Counted from the first letter of the stretch, positions 25,655-34,876 are shown. The stretch: 64,000 nucleotides of DNA from ZC4RG29 sp036563875 (GCA_036563875.1 DATCLO010000013.1:1-64000); one strand, 5' to 3'. The notes: a model not told the origin generated them from the letters alone. Numbers and translations are program-made.

Positions 25655-25987
25655 TCAGAGCACCGTGAAGAGGAGGATGAGGAAGGCCACTAGGGCAGCC
25701 CCGGCGTGTACTACGGCGAGTGCCTTGGGTACGGGTTTCTTCTGGAGGTCCTGGGTTACCAGGACAAACCCGCCCAGGGCTGCGATGACGAAGAGGGCCA
25801 AGCTGGAGACCGGGACGGCGCCCGCCTCATTCATGTAGCGGACGATCAGGAGAACCAGGGCAACGGCGGCAACTCCACCGTGAATGAATACGAACGCGCG
25901 TGAGGGTGTCTTGCCCTGAAGAATGGGGAGGATGAGGGTCAGACCGAACACTGCGGCTACGGCAAAGAGTACGATGATGGTGATCAT
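25655..25987 (-). CDS. Small four-TM membrane protein
   Basis: A 110-aa protein made almost entirely of four hydrophobic helices (MITIIVLFAVAAVFG; AFVFIHGGVAAVALV; SLALFVIAALGGFVLV; ALAVVHAGAALVAF). Two helices carry an intramembrane histidine in the matching FIHGG/VVHAG context, suggesting an internal duplication. The start could be the ATG at 25987 or 26008; the frame runs on to 26089. It forms an operon with the DUF2231 gene (1-bp gap). I do not recognise a named family. Confidence 0.75.
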   Translation of the reverse strand: MITIIVLFAVAAVFGLTLILPILQGKTPSRAFVFIHGGVAAVALVLLIVRYMNEAGAVPVSSLALFVIAALGGFVLVTQDLQKKPVPKALAVVHAGAALVAFLILLFTVL

Positions 25988-26242
25988 AGGCTGTAAGGTT
26001 TTGCCCATTAGATGATTCTGAAAAGAAAGGGATACATGAACAGGAGGTAGGTCGAAATGTTTACTCAAGTTAATATTTATGTAAATCACTATAAAACTTT
26101 GTCCTACAGTACTTAATTGATTTTTACTTAAATCACAATATCAACTGATGTGCGATGTATGGAAAGAGGTACAACACGTCAACTTTCTGGCTAGTTGCGC
26201 CCGCCGTCGATGGAAGCAAAATCGTTTGCATGGTGGCGGGCA
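25988..26242. other. Divergent intergenic region
   Basis: An AT-rich gap between the small membrane operon (minus) and the GntP gene (plus). I see no gene. It should hold the minus-strand promoter. The GntP promoter candidate follows at 26243. Confidence 0.4.
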
Positions 26243-26273
26243 TTTGGTCGAAATCGATATCTTTAAAGCTTTG
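26243..26273 (+). promoter_or_regulatory. Candidate promoter of the gntP-nramp operon
   Basis: TTTG at 26243-26246, a 19-bp spacer and AAGCTTTG at 26266-26273 match the Bacteroidota sigma factor consensus TTTG-N19-TAnnTTTG with one mismatch. The gene begins 52 bp downstream. Confidence 0.5.
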
Positions 26274-26324
26274 CCCGGCGTTTGAGCCGGGAAATGGAAC
26301 CCTTACCAACCCTTAACCTGTGTC

Positions 26325-27656
26325 ATGTATACACTACTGATCGTCATTGTTTCGCTGGCCCTCATCCTGGTGGCCATCATGAAATTTGACATCCACCCGT
26401 TCCTCGCCCTGTTCGTGGGCGCGCTGATCTACGGGCTGTTGGCGGGGATGGACGGGCCTGAGATCATAAGATCGGTCAACGAGGGGTTTGGAAACGTGCT
26501 GGGAAGGATTGGTATCCTCATTCTTCTGGGGGTTATGATCGGAACGTTCCTGGAGAAAACCGGGGGGGCGATGGTCATTGCCCAGCGTGTCTTACGACTC
26601 ATCGGGGAGAAGGCGGTGATGCTGGCCATGATGATCACCGGCTTTATCCTGTCAATACCGGTGTTTGGGGACAGCGCCTTCATCATTATGAACCCTATCA
26701 ACAGGTCGCTTTCCTTCAAAGCCAAGGTTCCCTTTGCGGCGACAACCGTGGCTTTGACGCTCGGCTTGTCGTCCAGCCACTCCCTGGTTCCCCCGACGCC
26801 GGGTCCGATAGCAGCCGCGGGAATCCTGGGAGCCGATCTGGGCCAAGTGATTTTCTGGGGGGTCATCATAGGATCCATTGCGCTAGTCCCTTGCTTCTTC
26901 TTTGTCCGCTATTATGTGTCACGCATTCCCTTGGTGCCAGTCTTCACCGAGTCGGAAAATATCGAGCGGATGACGCGATACCCTTCACTCGGAAAATCTG
27001 CGTTGCCCATTATCATTCCGATACTCCTCATCGTTCTGGGATCCGTTGCTGCTTACCCCTCGAAGCCTTTTGGGGAGGGCGCTGCCACATCGCTGTTTCT
27101 GTTCATTGGCAATCCCATGATCGCTTTGCTAATAGGGCTTTTTCTTTCGTTCCTGCTCCCGGAAAAGTTTGATCGTAAATTTCTGTCGTCAACGGGCTGG
27201 ATTGGACAGTCAGTGGTTACGGCAGCCCCCATAATCCTCATTACAGGGGCAGGTGGCGTCTTCGGCGCGATGCTACAGAATTCGGGACTGGGAGACCTCG
27301 TAAGCCGTAACCTTACGGGCGCAGAGTGGGGGATATTCCTTCCTTTCATTATGGCTTTTGCCCTGAAGACCGCCCAGGGGTCGTCGACCGTTGCGATAAT
27401 TACCACAGCGTCGGTGATGCTACCCCTTCTCGGATCGCTGGGCCTCGATACCGAGATGATGAAGGTATTTGCCGTCCTTGCCATCGGCGCTGGCGCCATC
27501 GCGATATCGCATGCGAATGACAGCTTCTTCTGGGTGATGACCCAAATGACGGGGATGACGATCAAGCAAGGGAACAAGGCACATAGCGCTGGTACGTTCA
27601 TTCTCTCTATGTCGGCGATCCTTGTGATCTACATCCTGACGCTCATCTTTGCGTAG
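26325..27656 (+). CDS. GntP-family gluconate/sugar-acid:H+ symporter
   Basis: A 443-aa inner-membrane transporter with about 12 helices. Family landmarks are the N-terminal KFDIHPFLALFVGALIYGL, the SHSLVPPTPGPIAAAGILG loop and the KTAQGSSTVAIITTAS segment, which match GntP/GntT/IdnT proteins. Substrates in this family are gluconate, idonate, fructuronate or glycerate. It leads a two-gene unit with an Nramp-like transporter 17 bp downstream. The nearby sugar-oxidation modules produce or use such acids, so uptake of a sugar acid is plausible. Confidence 0.92.
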   Translation: MYTLLIVIVSLALILVAIMKFDIHPFLALFVGALIYGLLAGMDGPEIIRSVNEGFGNVLGRIGILILLGVMIGTFLEKTGGAMVIAQRVLRLIGEKAVMLAMMITGFILSIPVFGDSAFIIMNPINRSLSFKAKVPFAATTVALTLGLSSSHSLVPPTPGPIAAAGILGADLGQVIFWGVIIGSIALVPCFFFVRYYVSRIPLVPVFTESENIERMTRYPSLGKSALPIIIPILLIVLGSVAAYPSKPFGEGAATSLFLFIGNPMIALLIGLFLSFLLPEKFDRKFLSSTGWIGQSVVTAAPIILITGAGGVFGAMLQNSGLGDLVSRNLTGAEWGIFLPFIMAFALKTAQGSSTVAIITTASVMLPLLGSLGLDTEMMKVFAVLAIGAGAIAISHANDSFFWVMTQMTGMTIKQGNKAHSAGTFILSMSAILVIYILTLIFA

Positions 27657-27673
27657 CTGCTCATCCGGGTCGC

Positions 27674-29014
27674 ATGGACAACTATTCGATATCGGCAGCG
27701 ACCATCCGCGAAGCGCCCGTCACGGCTTCCCAGCGTCTGCGATTCCTCGGCCCGGGATTTATCCTTTCTGCATCCATTGTCGGCTCCGGAGAGCTCATTG
27801 CCACGACCACGCTGGGAGCACAAGCGGGTTTCGTTGCATTCTGGGTGATAATCGTCAGTTGCCTCGTTAAGGTCGCCGTGCAGCTGGAGTTCGGTCGACA
27901 TACCATCCTTACCGGCGCAACAGCGATGCAGATGTTTGACGGCGTACCGGGACCAAGGATAGGCAAGGGGCGCTGGAGTGTATGGCTTGTGTTCCTGATG
28001 ATGCTCCTGAAGGTCGTGCAACTCGGTGGCATGCTTGGAAGTGCGGCCATCGTAGTGCATATGCTGTTTGGTATTCTGCCGGTGTGGTTCTGGGTGGCGT
28101 TTCTGGCGGTGACAATTTCACTCCTCATTTATCGCGGATATTACCGCATTGTTGAAAAGACGTCGTTGTGGATGATTGGGATGTTTACGGCCATGACACT
28201 CATCTCAGTCATTGCGCTCACCTTCACTCCGTATGGGTACACATTGGAGGAGGTCATGTCGGGCCTCACATTCAGACTCCCTCCCGACGTTGTGGCCATC
28301 GCCATTGGCGCGTTTGGCATCACGGGTGTGGGGAGCGACGAAATTCTCGCATACAATTATTGGTGTATCGAAAAAGGATATGCCGCATATGCTGGTCCCC
28401 GGGAAGACACAGAAGCATGGCGCCGGCGTGCAGCTGGATGGATCCGCGTAATGCACCTCGATGCGTTCCTCGCGATGATCATATACACCGTAGTAACCGC
28501 GGCCTTTTACCTGCTCGGCGCGTCGGTATTGCACGATCACGGCGCGATCCCGTCCGGTAATCAACTCATAGCAACGGTGTCGCTCATCTACACGGAAACG
28601 TTGGGTTCAGGTGTTCGCAATGCTTATCTGATCGGAGCATTTTTCGTACTCTTTTCAAGTGTCTTTGCCTCGCTTGCGGCATGGACGCGTCTGTATGGCG
28701 ACATCTTTGGTCAACTAGGCTGGATCGACTTTCGCGACCGACGACAGCGCGCGAAAGTGGTTCGAATCCTGGCCTGGGTATTGCCGCTTGTGTGGGCCTC
28801 TGTCTATCTCTTTATTGAATTGCCCGTTTTTATGATCCTGTTTGGCGGCGCCGTTGGCTCCGTCCTTCTGTTGCTTCTTTTGTATGCAGTCATTAACACC
28901 CGCTACTCCACGCTGCGTACGGAAAAGACCACCGTCCCATACAACATCGTCTTCTGGATCAGTGCAGTCGCCATATTGGGTGTGGCGGTGTATGGGATCA
29001 GTGCGCTGGTTTAA
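27674..29014 (+). CDS. Nramp-related transporter lacking the DPGN metal motif
   Basis: A 446-aa membrane protein with about 11 helices and the Nramp fold. The first helix reads GPGFILSASIVGSGELIATT, where canonical Nramp has A-x-x-D-P-G-N: the Asp and Asn metal ligands are replaced by GSGE. The helix-6 A-x-x-M region is also changed (AIGAFGITGVGSDEI). Loss of these ligands is known in the Nramp-related magnesium transporters (NRMT) and some aluminium transporters, so this is probably not a Mn2+/Fe2+ carrier. It is in tandem with gntP (17-bp gap). Confidence 0.82.
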   Translation: MDNYSISAATIREAPVTASQRLRFLGPGFILSASIVGSGELIATTTLGAQAGFVAFWVIIVSCLVKVAVQLEFGRHTILTGATAMQMFDGVPGPRIGKGRWSVWLVFLMMLLKVVQLGGMLGSAAIVVHMLFGILPVWFWVAFLAVTISLLIYRGYYRIVEKTSLWMIGMFTAMTLISVIALTFTPYGYTLEEVMSGLTFRLPPDVVAIAIGAFGITGVGSDEILAYNYWCIEKGYAAYAGPREDTEAWRRRAAGWIRVMHLDAFLAMIIYTVVTAAFYLLGASVLHDHGAIPSGNQLIATVSLIYTETLGSGVRNAYLIGAFFVLFSSVFASLAAWTRLYGDIFGQLGWIDFRDRRQRAKVVRILAWVLPLVWASVYLFIELPVFMILFGGAVGSVLLLLLLYAVINTRYSTLRTEKTTVPYNIVFWISAVAILGVAVYGISALV

Positions 29015-29042
29015 GTAACGATTGTAACCCGCTATGTCCAGC

Positions 29043-29076
29043 CCGCGCCCGTTAGTCCCCTGAAGGGGTCCTGCGC
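29043..29076. repeat. CCCCTGAAGGGG hairpin element, copy 1
   Basis: CCCCTGAAGGGG at 29057-29068 is flanked by GCGC on both sides, giving a GC-rich hairpin between the convergent Nramp-like and SDR genes. A close relative (CCCCTGGAGGGG followed by TACCCGCGCG) lies at 34985. It may act as a terminator for both genes, although no U-tract follows. Confidence 0.55.
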
Positions 29077-29135
29077 GTTATCCCATCTGAATGACGGATT
29101 TGACAATTGTGTGCCGTTTACTTGCCCACTGCCCA

Positions 29136-29909
29136 CTACTTGGCCGTCCAACCGCCGTCGACAGTAACCATCGACCCAATCATATAACTCGCCGCGGGAC
29201 TCGCCAAAAAGATTGCTGCTCCCTGTATTTCGCGGAGTTCGCCCCAACGGCCAAGCGCCGTCGCCCCAACGACGAAGTTTTTTGCCTCCTCCGTGTCGGC
29301 GATGGGGATGTTCATTTCTGTGAGGAAGGGTCCGGGACAAATGGCGTTAACGTTAATGTTATAAGGAGCCAATTCCAGGCCAAGGGCTCGCGTCATTTGC
29401 ACGACTGCACCTTTGCTGGATGTATATGGCGTTCTGTTTGACAGACCGACAAGACCCAGCGTGCTGGCCATGTTGATGATCTTACCCTGGCGATTCTTTT
29501 TCATGTGCGGAACCACTGCGCGACAGCACAGCCACGTACCGTTGACATTCACGTTCATTACTTTGTTGAAGTCGTCTGGACTCACTTCATCAATCGGACC
29601 CCTGATGTTGATACCGGCGCTGTTGATGAGGATATCGACCTTGCCGAAGGTTTCAATAGCAGCTTTTACCATGGCCTCAGCATCACGCTCGATAGTAATA
29701 TCTGCCGCGAAAGAGTCGGCGCGAATTCCGTATTCGGATCGCAACCGCTGAGCGGCGACCTTGCCGTCTTCCGCTGTACGATTTACAAGCATAACATCAG
29801 CGCCAGCCGATGCCAAGCCCTCGGCCATCGCCAGTCCAAGTCCCTTCGATCCGCCAGTGATAATCGCGGATTTGCCGGTGAGGTCGAATTGTTTAATTCC
29901 AGGAAGCAC
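29136..29909 (-). CDS. SDR-family dehydrogenase, gluconate 5-dehydrogenase-like
   Basis: A 257-aa classical short-chain dehydrogenase. The cofactor motif TGGSKGLG (TGxxxGxG) is near 19-26, the NSAG motif near 93-96, the catalytic Ser in MASTLG and the catalytic pair YTSSK (Tyr-x3-Lys). The 'FDLTGKSAIITGG...' start and 'FLTEMNIPI' loop are those of gluconate 5-dehydrogenase-like enzymes. It is cytoplasmic (no signal). It lies 64 bp downstream of the TIM-barrel isomerase gene on the same strand and is probably the last gene of that operon, acting on a sugar or sugar acid. Confidence 0.88.
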   Translation of the reverse strand: MLPGIKQFDLTGKSAIITGGSKGLGLAMAEGLASAGADVMLVNRTAEDGKVAAQRLRSEYGIRADSFAADITIERDAEAMVKAAIETFGKVDILINSAGINIRGPIDEVSPDDFNKVMNVNVNGTWLCCRAVVPHMKKNRQGKIINMASTLGLVGLSNRTPYTSSKGAVVQMTRALGLELAPYNINVNAICPGPFLTEMNIPIADTEEAKNFVVGATALGRWGELREIQGAAIFLASPAASYMIGSMVTVDGGWTAK

Positions 29910-29910
29910 A

Positions 29911-29956
29911 GAGATTAGTGATTATTGATTAGAGATTTGTGATTTGGGAGTAAAAT
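29911..29956. repeat. GATTTGTGATT/GATTAGTGATT short-unit repeat
   Basis: Degenerate tandem 'GATTAGTGATT / GATTTGTGATT' units fill the gap between the SDR start and the upstream isomerase stop. A similar run follows the gene at 46546 (47905-47960). Such low-complexity intergenic tracts are commonly seen in Bacteroidota. Confidence 0.45.
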
Positions 29957-29973
29957 TGAAGTGTACGTTTGGA

Positions 29974-31050
29974 TTACAGTGAGTTCACGTAACGGAACGA
30001 TTCCAGTATATTCTCTTCCTCGACAGCGAGGCGCTCCTCGGGGGAGAGCTGGGAGACTGTAGGAAGAGCCGTTTTGAATTTTTTCGTTTTCACCATTCTC
30101 AATGTGCTGGCCAGTTCCCTTCCGCTCACGCCTTCGAAGACATTCCAGTAAACATCCGTAAGGCACGGAATCTTCAATGGATCGCGGGTGATCATTTCGA
30201 GATTGAAGGTAATGGACGGATTGTGTTTTCGGCAGGTTTCGAACATTGCTGGAAGATCAAGTAAACCTTGTCCAAGCGGAACTTCTGACAATAAGAACCC
30301 GTCGTCATATTCTGCCACTCCCATATCCTTCACGTGAGTTGAAAACGCGCGGGGCGCCAGCGTGTTCAATACATCCATTGGATCTTCGATCAGGGAAATG
30401 CTGTTACCGAAGTCGAGCGTAACGCCAAGCCATTCGCTCCCGATCATATCGAGGATCTCGATCAACTCTGTCGCACGCCAGTCCTTATGATTCTCCACCG
30501 CGAGCTTCACCTTGTGTTTTCGTACAACCGGTTCTGCCCGCCTGAGCGCTGCGATTGCGTTCTTTTTGAATTCGCTGAACTCTGCAGCGGTACGGAAATT
30601 CTCGTAGCGTCGTCCGCTCAGACATACCGTGCGAATAACCGTAGCACCCGCCGCTTTGGCGCTGGCTATGTCGTGATCGAAGGCTTCCACATCTGCATCA
30701 GTTGCCGGCAGCCATATCGATCCTTCCAGGTACATGCCCAGTTTTTCATTGACGCTGTTGAATCGCTTCACAAAGTCTTTGTCCCAACCCCTGATCATCA
30801 CCTGGATGCCTTTAGCACCGTAGCTGTGACAATGCTGCAGCATGTCGACGGCATCTTTGAAGCCGGGATACTTTGTGCTCGGAACCTTTGAGTTCCAGCG
30901 ACTCGCGTAGGAGTGAACAACAACACCCATGTCGTAGGTGCGTTGGCTTTTTCCAATATCTTTCATAGACAAGTGAATTGCTCCGGCTGCCGCGAGCTGA
31001 ATAAATGCGCGCCTGCCGATTGGGTGATTGGGTATATCCTTTTCTTTCAT
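29974..31050 (-). CDS. Tat-exported sugar phosphate isomerase/epimerase-like TIM barrel protein
   Basis: A 358-aa protein of the xylose isomerase-like TIM barrel family (AP_endonuc_2). The ATG at 31050 gives an N-terminus GRRAFIQLAAAGAIHLSMK with a twin-arginine-like signal; the longer frame would run into the upstream gene. The metal-binding residues of the family appear in KLAVENHKDW (Glu, His), VTLDFGNS (Asp) and STHVKDMGV (His). With the neighbouring dehydrogenase and heme lipoprotein it probably acts on a keto-sugar in the periplasm. It begins 19 bp after the cytochrome gene stops. Confidence 0.82.
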   Translation of the reverse strand: MKEKDIPNHPIGRRAFIQLAAAGAIHLSMKDIGKSQRTYDMGVVVHSYASRWNSKVPSTKYPGFKDAVDMLQHCHSYGAKGIQVMIRGWDKDFVKRFNSVNEKLGMYLEGSIWLPATDADVEAFDHDIASAKAAGATVIRTVCLSGRRYENFRTAAEFSEFKKNAIAALRRAEPVVRKHKVKLAVENHKDWRATELIEILDMIGSEWLGVTLDFGNSISLIEDPMDVLNTLAPRAFSTHVKDMGVAEYDDGFLLSEVPLGQGLLDLPAMFETCRKHNPSITFNLEMITRDPLKIPCLTDVYWNVFEGVSGRELASTLRMVKTKKFKTALPTVSQLSPEERLAVEEENILESFRYVNSL

Positions 31051-31069
31051 GTGGCTGTGAGTCGTGGCT

Positions 31070-33502
31070 TTACTTCGCCTGCTCAAGTTGTTCCATGTGG
31101 CGGTTCAAGTCCTCTGCGGTCCATGGCACAACACGTCCCTGGGTGGTGTGACGTATCGTTCCAACAACCCGCGGCGTCACGGGACCCGCGTTGTTTCCCC
31201 ACTCATTCCGAATATACGTCATTATCGCCGTGATCTCCCGATCGCCCAACACAGAATGTGCAGGCATCACGGGCAGAATGTCGGGAACATCCAACACCTT
31301 GCCGTTCACTTCGATCGGTCCTTCCATCCCGTGAAGCAGGATCAGCGCCAGCCGCCGTTCATCACCCAGTACCCACTCCGATCCAACCAGGGAAGGACCA
31401 AACCGCGGTAGTCCTGCGCCATCAGTGCCGTGACATCCGGAGCATGTCGTAAGGTAGCGCTGCCTGCCCTCGGCAAATAACTCCATATCGCGAGGTTCCA
31501 GTTTCGATTCCTCAGCTACTGCCGATTCACCAGTACCGGCATGCACTTTTACTGCTGTCGCAAGCGCCTGACGCTGCCAACCAGGAAGTGTACTGCGATC
31601 GCCCGCCAGGCCCGACAGCATTTTCATTTCATTGGGACTGGAATTTTTTAGTACTGCTGCGGCCATCATTTCCAGAAATATTTCGCGCGACGGACTGGAA
31701 GTATCCCATCGCTGCATGACGTTCCGCATGAAAGCAAACTCCTGTTTGTGCAGACTGCTTAATACTGCATCGCGGATCAGCGCTGATGTGTCATATCGCA
31801 TGATGACTTCACCAAGAATGCGATGACTAGCCGGTTGTGGTAACGAAGCGCAGGCGAACGCAATCTGCGGTACGAGTTCCGGCTTGCCTTCCCCGACCAT
31901 TCCTTCCAGTATCAGCGCCAACTGTCGCCCGACATTGGGATCACGTACCGCGAAAGGTTCGATCAGTCGCAACGCTGTTATCCGCACCTGTGAATCCTCA
32001 TCTTTCAAAGCGTCAATCAACACTTCAGCCTTTAACGCTCCAAGACCCTCCAGTGTCCACAGGGCGTGAAAACGGCCAAGAGGATTGGATCCATTTCGAA
32101 CAACGTCTTCCAGTTCGTCAACCATGGCTGTGTCGCCGCGCGTGACCAGCAGCATTTGGGCCATGTCCCTTCGCCACCCGTTGCGATCGGACAACCATTC
32201 CAGAAGTTGCTGACCTGGGGCCAACGACATGCGCGGGGTGGAACGGGGTCTCCAATCCTCAGAGGATATGCGCCATATCCTTCCGCGGTTGATGGGAAGG
32301 ACGAGCTTGCGTGCTAGTGTTTGTTCGCGGAGGTAAGGCGTAACGTGTGGTCCGTGCTGGATAAGTCCGCGGTACATGTCAGCGAGATACAACGCTCCAT
32401 CCGGTCCCAATGCAAGGAATACTGGGCGGAAACGCTCATCGGTCGATGCAAGGAATTCTTGTCCCGGATGTGGATCATAGGCTCCGAGGTCCCATCCTTC
32501 ATTAACGACAACATTTCTTTTAACCAGGTTGCCCGACGGTTCGCAAACAAACACATTCCCGTAATACGATTCAGGTAACGCGTCGCCGCGGTAATAAAGT
32601 GGCGAACATGCGGCTGTGAATTCGAGGAGGCGTCCTTGTTCATCCAACGTTCCAGGAATGTAGCCGCGGTTTACAGCAGGATTATCGCGAATTGGATAGA
32701 CGCGACGATCAAGTGTAAGTCCGTGATCAATACCTGACGTTGGCTTATGGTTTGGATTGCGCGACAGGTAATTGGGGGGAACGAGATCGGCGTGGAGTTG
32801 CGACCAGTTGTAATTGTAATACAAGCGTCCTGCATCATCGTGAGAGATTCCCCACTGTCCGCGGAATTCAGTACTGTCGCGTTGCCACGTGCCGTCGACA
32901 AGACGATAACGAAATCGCGACTTCGCATTGTAATACCAATTGTCCACACCACGCCAAAGGCCGTTGCCGGCGTGTTCAACAAATGGTCCTCCGGCATATG
33001 TGGAATCGATGAGTATCTTCTCGTCCGCCTTCAGGTCGCCGTCAGCATCACGTGTGAGCCACAGCTTCTGATTCTCTGCAAGCAGCGCGCCTCCGGGTAC
33101 GATGGCAAGTGCTCGAGGAAGGACAAGGCTGTCGATGTACACGGTTCCCGCATCCATGACGCCGTCATTATCGCGGTCTTCCAACACGGACACCCGACCC
33201 ACAGGCTTACCTTCACCCGCGCCTTCAATATCCGGCATAAAGCCTCGCATCTCTACGACCCATAATCTTCCGTCGGCGTCAAAGGTTAGCACAACCGGAT
33301 CCTGCACCAGTGGCTCAGAAGCAACGAGTTCAACTTTTAATCCAGGTTCAATTCTGAATGTGCCCAGTTCTTCCTTTGGAGACTTAGGGGGAGAGGGGCC
33401 TTCGTCGCGACATGAGCAAAAGAGGACCATCGTGACCATTGTGAGCGAGGTCACGGCGATGTGAAGGCGCGTAGTAAGACTCCAACCCCTCGTTGTGTTC
33501 AC
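31070..33502 (-). CDS. Lipoprotein c-type cytochrome with beta-propeller dehydrogenase and HEAT repeats ('PVC-type heme-binding')
   Basis: An 810-aa exported lipoprotein (signal ending LFCSC, about residue 29-31). Residues ~45-400 form a membrane-bound dehydrogenase-type beta-propeller (GLKVELVASEPLVQDPVVL; DGRLWVVEMRGF; EDRDNDGVMD). Residues ~430-650 are HEAT-like helical repeats. The C-terminal cytochrome c domain has the heme motif CSGCH (about residue 690) and a likely axial Met in ILPVMPAH. These proteins are usually annotated PVC-type heme-binding CxxCH proteins; substrate is thought to be sugar-related. The stop-to-start distances to its neighbours (6 and 19 bp) place it in the middle of an operon. 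Confidence 0.87.
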   Translation of the reverse strand: MNTTRGWSLTTRLHIAVTSLTMVTMVLFCSCRDEGPSPPKSPKEELGTFRIEPGLKVELVASEPLVQDPVVLTFDADGRLWVVEMRGFMPDIEGAGEGKPVGRVSVLEDRDNDGVMDAGTVYIDSLVLPRALAIVPGGALLAENQKLWLTRDADGDLKADEKILIDSTYAGGPFVEHAGNGLWRGVDNWYYNAKSRFRYRLVDGTWQRDSTEFRGQWGISHDDAGRLYYNYNWSQLHADLVPPNYLSRNPNHKPTSGIDHGLTLDRRVYPIRDNPAVNRGYIPGTLDEQGRLLEFTAACSPLYYRGDALPESYYGNVFVCEPSGNLVKRNVVVNEGWDLGAYDPHPGQEFLASTDERFRPVFLALGPDGALYLADMYRGLIQHGPHVTPYLREQTLARKLVLPINRGRIWRISSEDWRPRSTPRMSLAPGQQLLEWLSDRNGWRRDMAQMLLVTRGDTAMVDELEDVVRNGSNPLGRFHALWTLEGLGALKAEVLIDALKDEDSQVRITALRLIEPFAVRDPNVGRQLALILEGMVGEGKPELVPQIAFACASLPQPASHRILGEVIMRYDTSALIRDAVLSSLHKQEFAFMRNVMQRWDTSSPSREIFLEMMAAAVLKNSSPNEMKMLSGLAGDRSTLPGWQRQALATAVKVHAGTGESAVAEESKLEPRDMELFAEGRQRYLTTCSGCHGTDGAGLPRFGPSLVGSEWVLGDERRLALILLHGMEGPIEVNGKVLDVPDILPVMPAHSVLGDREITAIMTYIRNEWGNNAGPVTPRVVGTIRHTTQGRVVPWTAEDLNRHMEQLEQAK

Positions 33503-33508
33503 GATTTC

Positions 33509-34876
33509 TTACACCGTTTCCGGCAGCGGATGTTTCCAGGGTTCACGATAGGGGCGTTGCAGCAGGCGGGTGGCCTCGGGATCGCCCTTGACCTCGCGCT
33601 TTACAGGATCATACATCATGGGCCTGCCGGTTTCCATCGCCATGTTTGCCAGAATGCATGACGCGGTAGATATGTGACCCTCTTCGATGTCTGCAACCGG
33701 ACGTCCGCCGTTGTTGATTGCATCCAGGAAGTTAAGCATTTGAAGTCGCGTAGCGGGGGCAGCATTAATGTCGATGCGCTCTTCGGTGACATCTTCGGGA
33801 TACTTCTCTTTCTCGAGCACTACGTCGAGATGTATTTTCTTTCCGTTCCCCAACGGCACAAAATCACATTGCGCTGTGCTGGCATACAGCGTTCCCTTTT
33901 CTCCATAAAGCGTAAAAGCCCAGGGGTAGTCGGGATTCGCAGGTGTACCCCAGGTGCGATGCTGCCACACGCAGTTGAGTTCTTTGTATTCGAAATTAGC
34001 GACCTGCGTGTCTTCGATGTTAGCCTTTGCTGCTTTTTGAACATAAATCCCGCCCGTCGATGTGATTCGCTCGGGCCATCCAAGCTTCAGCATCCAGCGT
34101 ACCGTGTCGAGCATGTGAACGCACATGTCGCCCATGATACCATTTCCATACTCCTTGAAGGCACGCCACCACCGCAGGTGAGGCAGACCGTCGTAAGGCC
34201 TGAGCGGTGCGGGTCCTGTCCACATTTCGTAGTCGAGGAAGTCGGGAACGGGTTGTTCCGGTGGATTGGCATCGCTGCGCATGTGGATGTAGCAGCACAT
34301 TTCCACGTGTGAGATTTTTCCGAGCAGTCCCGCTTCCACAATGTTCATCTTTGCATCGATGAGGTGTGGTGTGCTTCTGCGTTGTACCCCAACCTGCACA
34401 ACACGGTTATACTTCCGCGCTGCTGCTACCATTGCCTCACCCTCGATTACATCAACACTGATAGGCTTTTGAACATACACGTGCGCCCCTGCTTTCACCG
34501 CGTCGATCGTCTGAAGCGCGTGCCAGTGATCGGGCGTTCCCACGATGACAATGTCGAGTTTGTGATCGGCGAGCAGGCTGCGATAGTCGTTGTAGAGTTT
34601 TGGGGTTTTGCGCGACTTCTGTCTTTCGCTTACCAGTTTTCCCGCTTGCTCCAGTTGATTCCGGTCGGGATCGCAAAGGGCCACCACATCGACAGGGGCT
34701 ACCTGCATCAGACGGAACAGGTCGTTCTTTCCATACCATCCTGTGCCGATGAGTGCGACGCGGTAGGGTTTGGGCGGATTGATGATGTCCATTCCGCGTG
34801 CGCCGAGGGCGCTTAACGCCAGCGACGCTGTCGCTCCCTGCAGGAAACGGCGGCGGTTAATGTTGAACTCATACAT
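33509..34876 (-). CDS. Tat-exported Gfo/Idh/MocA-family oxidoreductase
   Basis: A 455-aa protein starting at the ATG at 34876, giving the twin-arginine signal INRRRFLQGATASLALSALG. The Rossmann motif is VALIGTGWYG. The usual EKP catalytic lysine motif reads QKP here (VYVQKPISVDV), and DHWHALQ and GNGIMGDMCVHMLDTVRW follow. It is the first gene of the operon that continues with the heme lipoprotein (6-bp gap), the TIM barrel protein and probably the SDR. The protein at 46546 is a close paralogue along its whole length. It likely oxidises a sugar or glycoside with a non-exchanging nucleotide in the periplasm. Confidence 0.88.
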   Translation of the reverse strand: MYEFNINRRRFLQGATASLALSALGARGMDIINPPKPYRVALIGTGWYGKNDLFRLMQVAPVDVVALCDPDRNQLEQAGKLVSERQKSRKTPKLYNDYRSLLADHKLDIVIVGTPDHWHALQTIDAVKAGAHVYVQKPISVDVIEGEAMVAAARKYNRVVQVGVQRRSTPHLIDAKMNIVEAGLLGKISHVEMCCYIHMRSDANPPEQPVPDFLDYEMWTGPAPLRPYDGLPHLRWWRAFKEYGNGIMGDMCVHMLDTVRWMLKLGWPERITSTGGIYVQKAAKANIEDTQVANFEYKELNCVWQHRTWGTPANPDYPWAFTLYGEKGTLYASTAQCDFVPLGNGKKIHLDVVLEKEKYPEDVTEERIDINAAPATRLQMLNFLDAINNGGRPVADIEEGHISTASCILANMAMETGRPMMYDPVKREVKGDPEATRLLQRPYREPWKHPLPETV

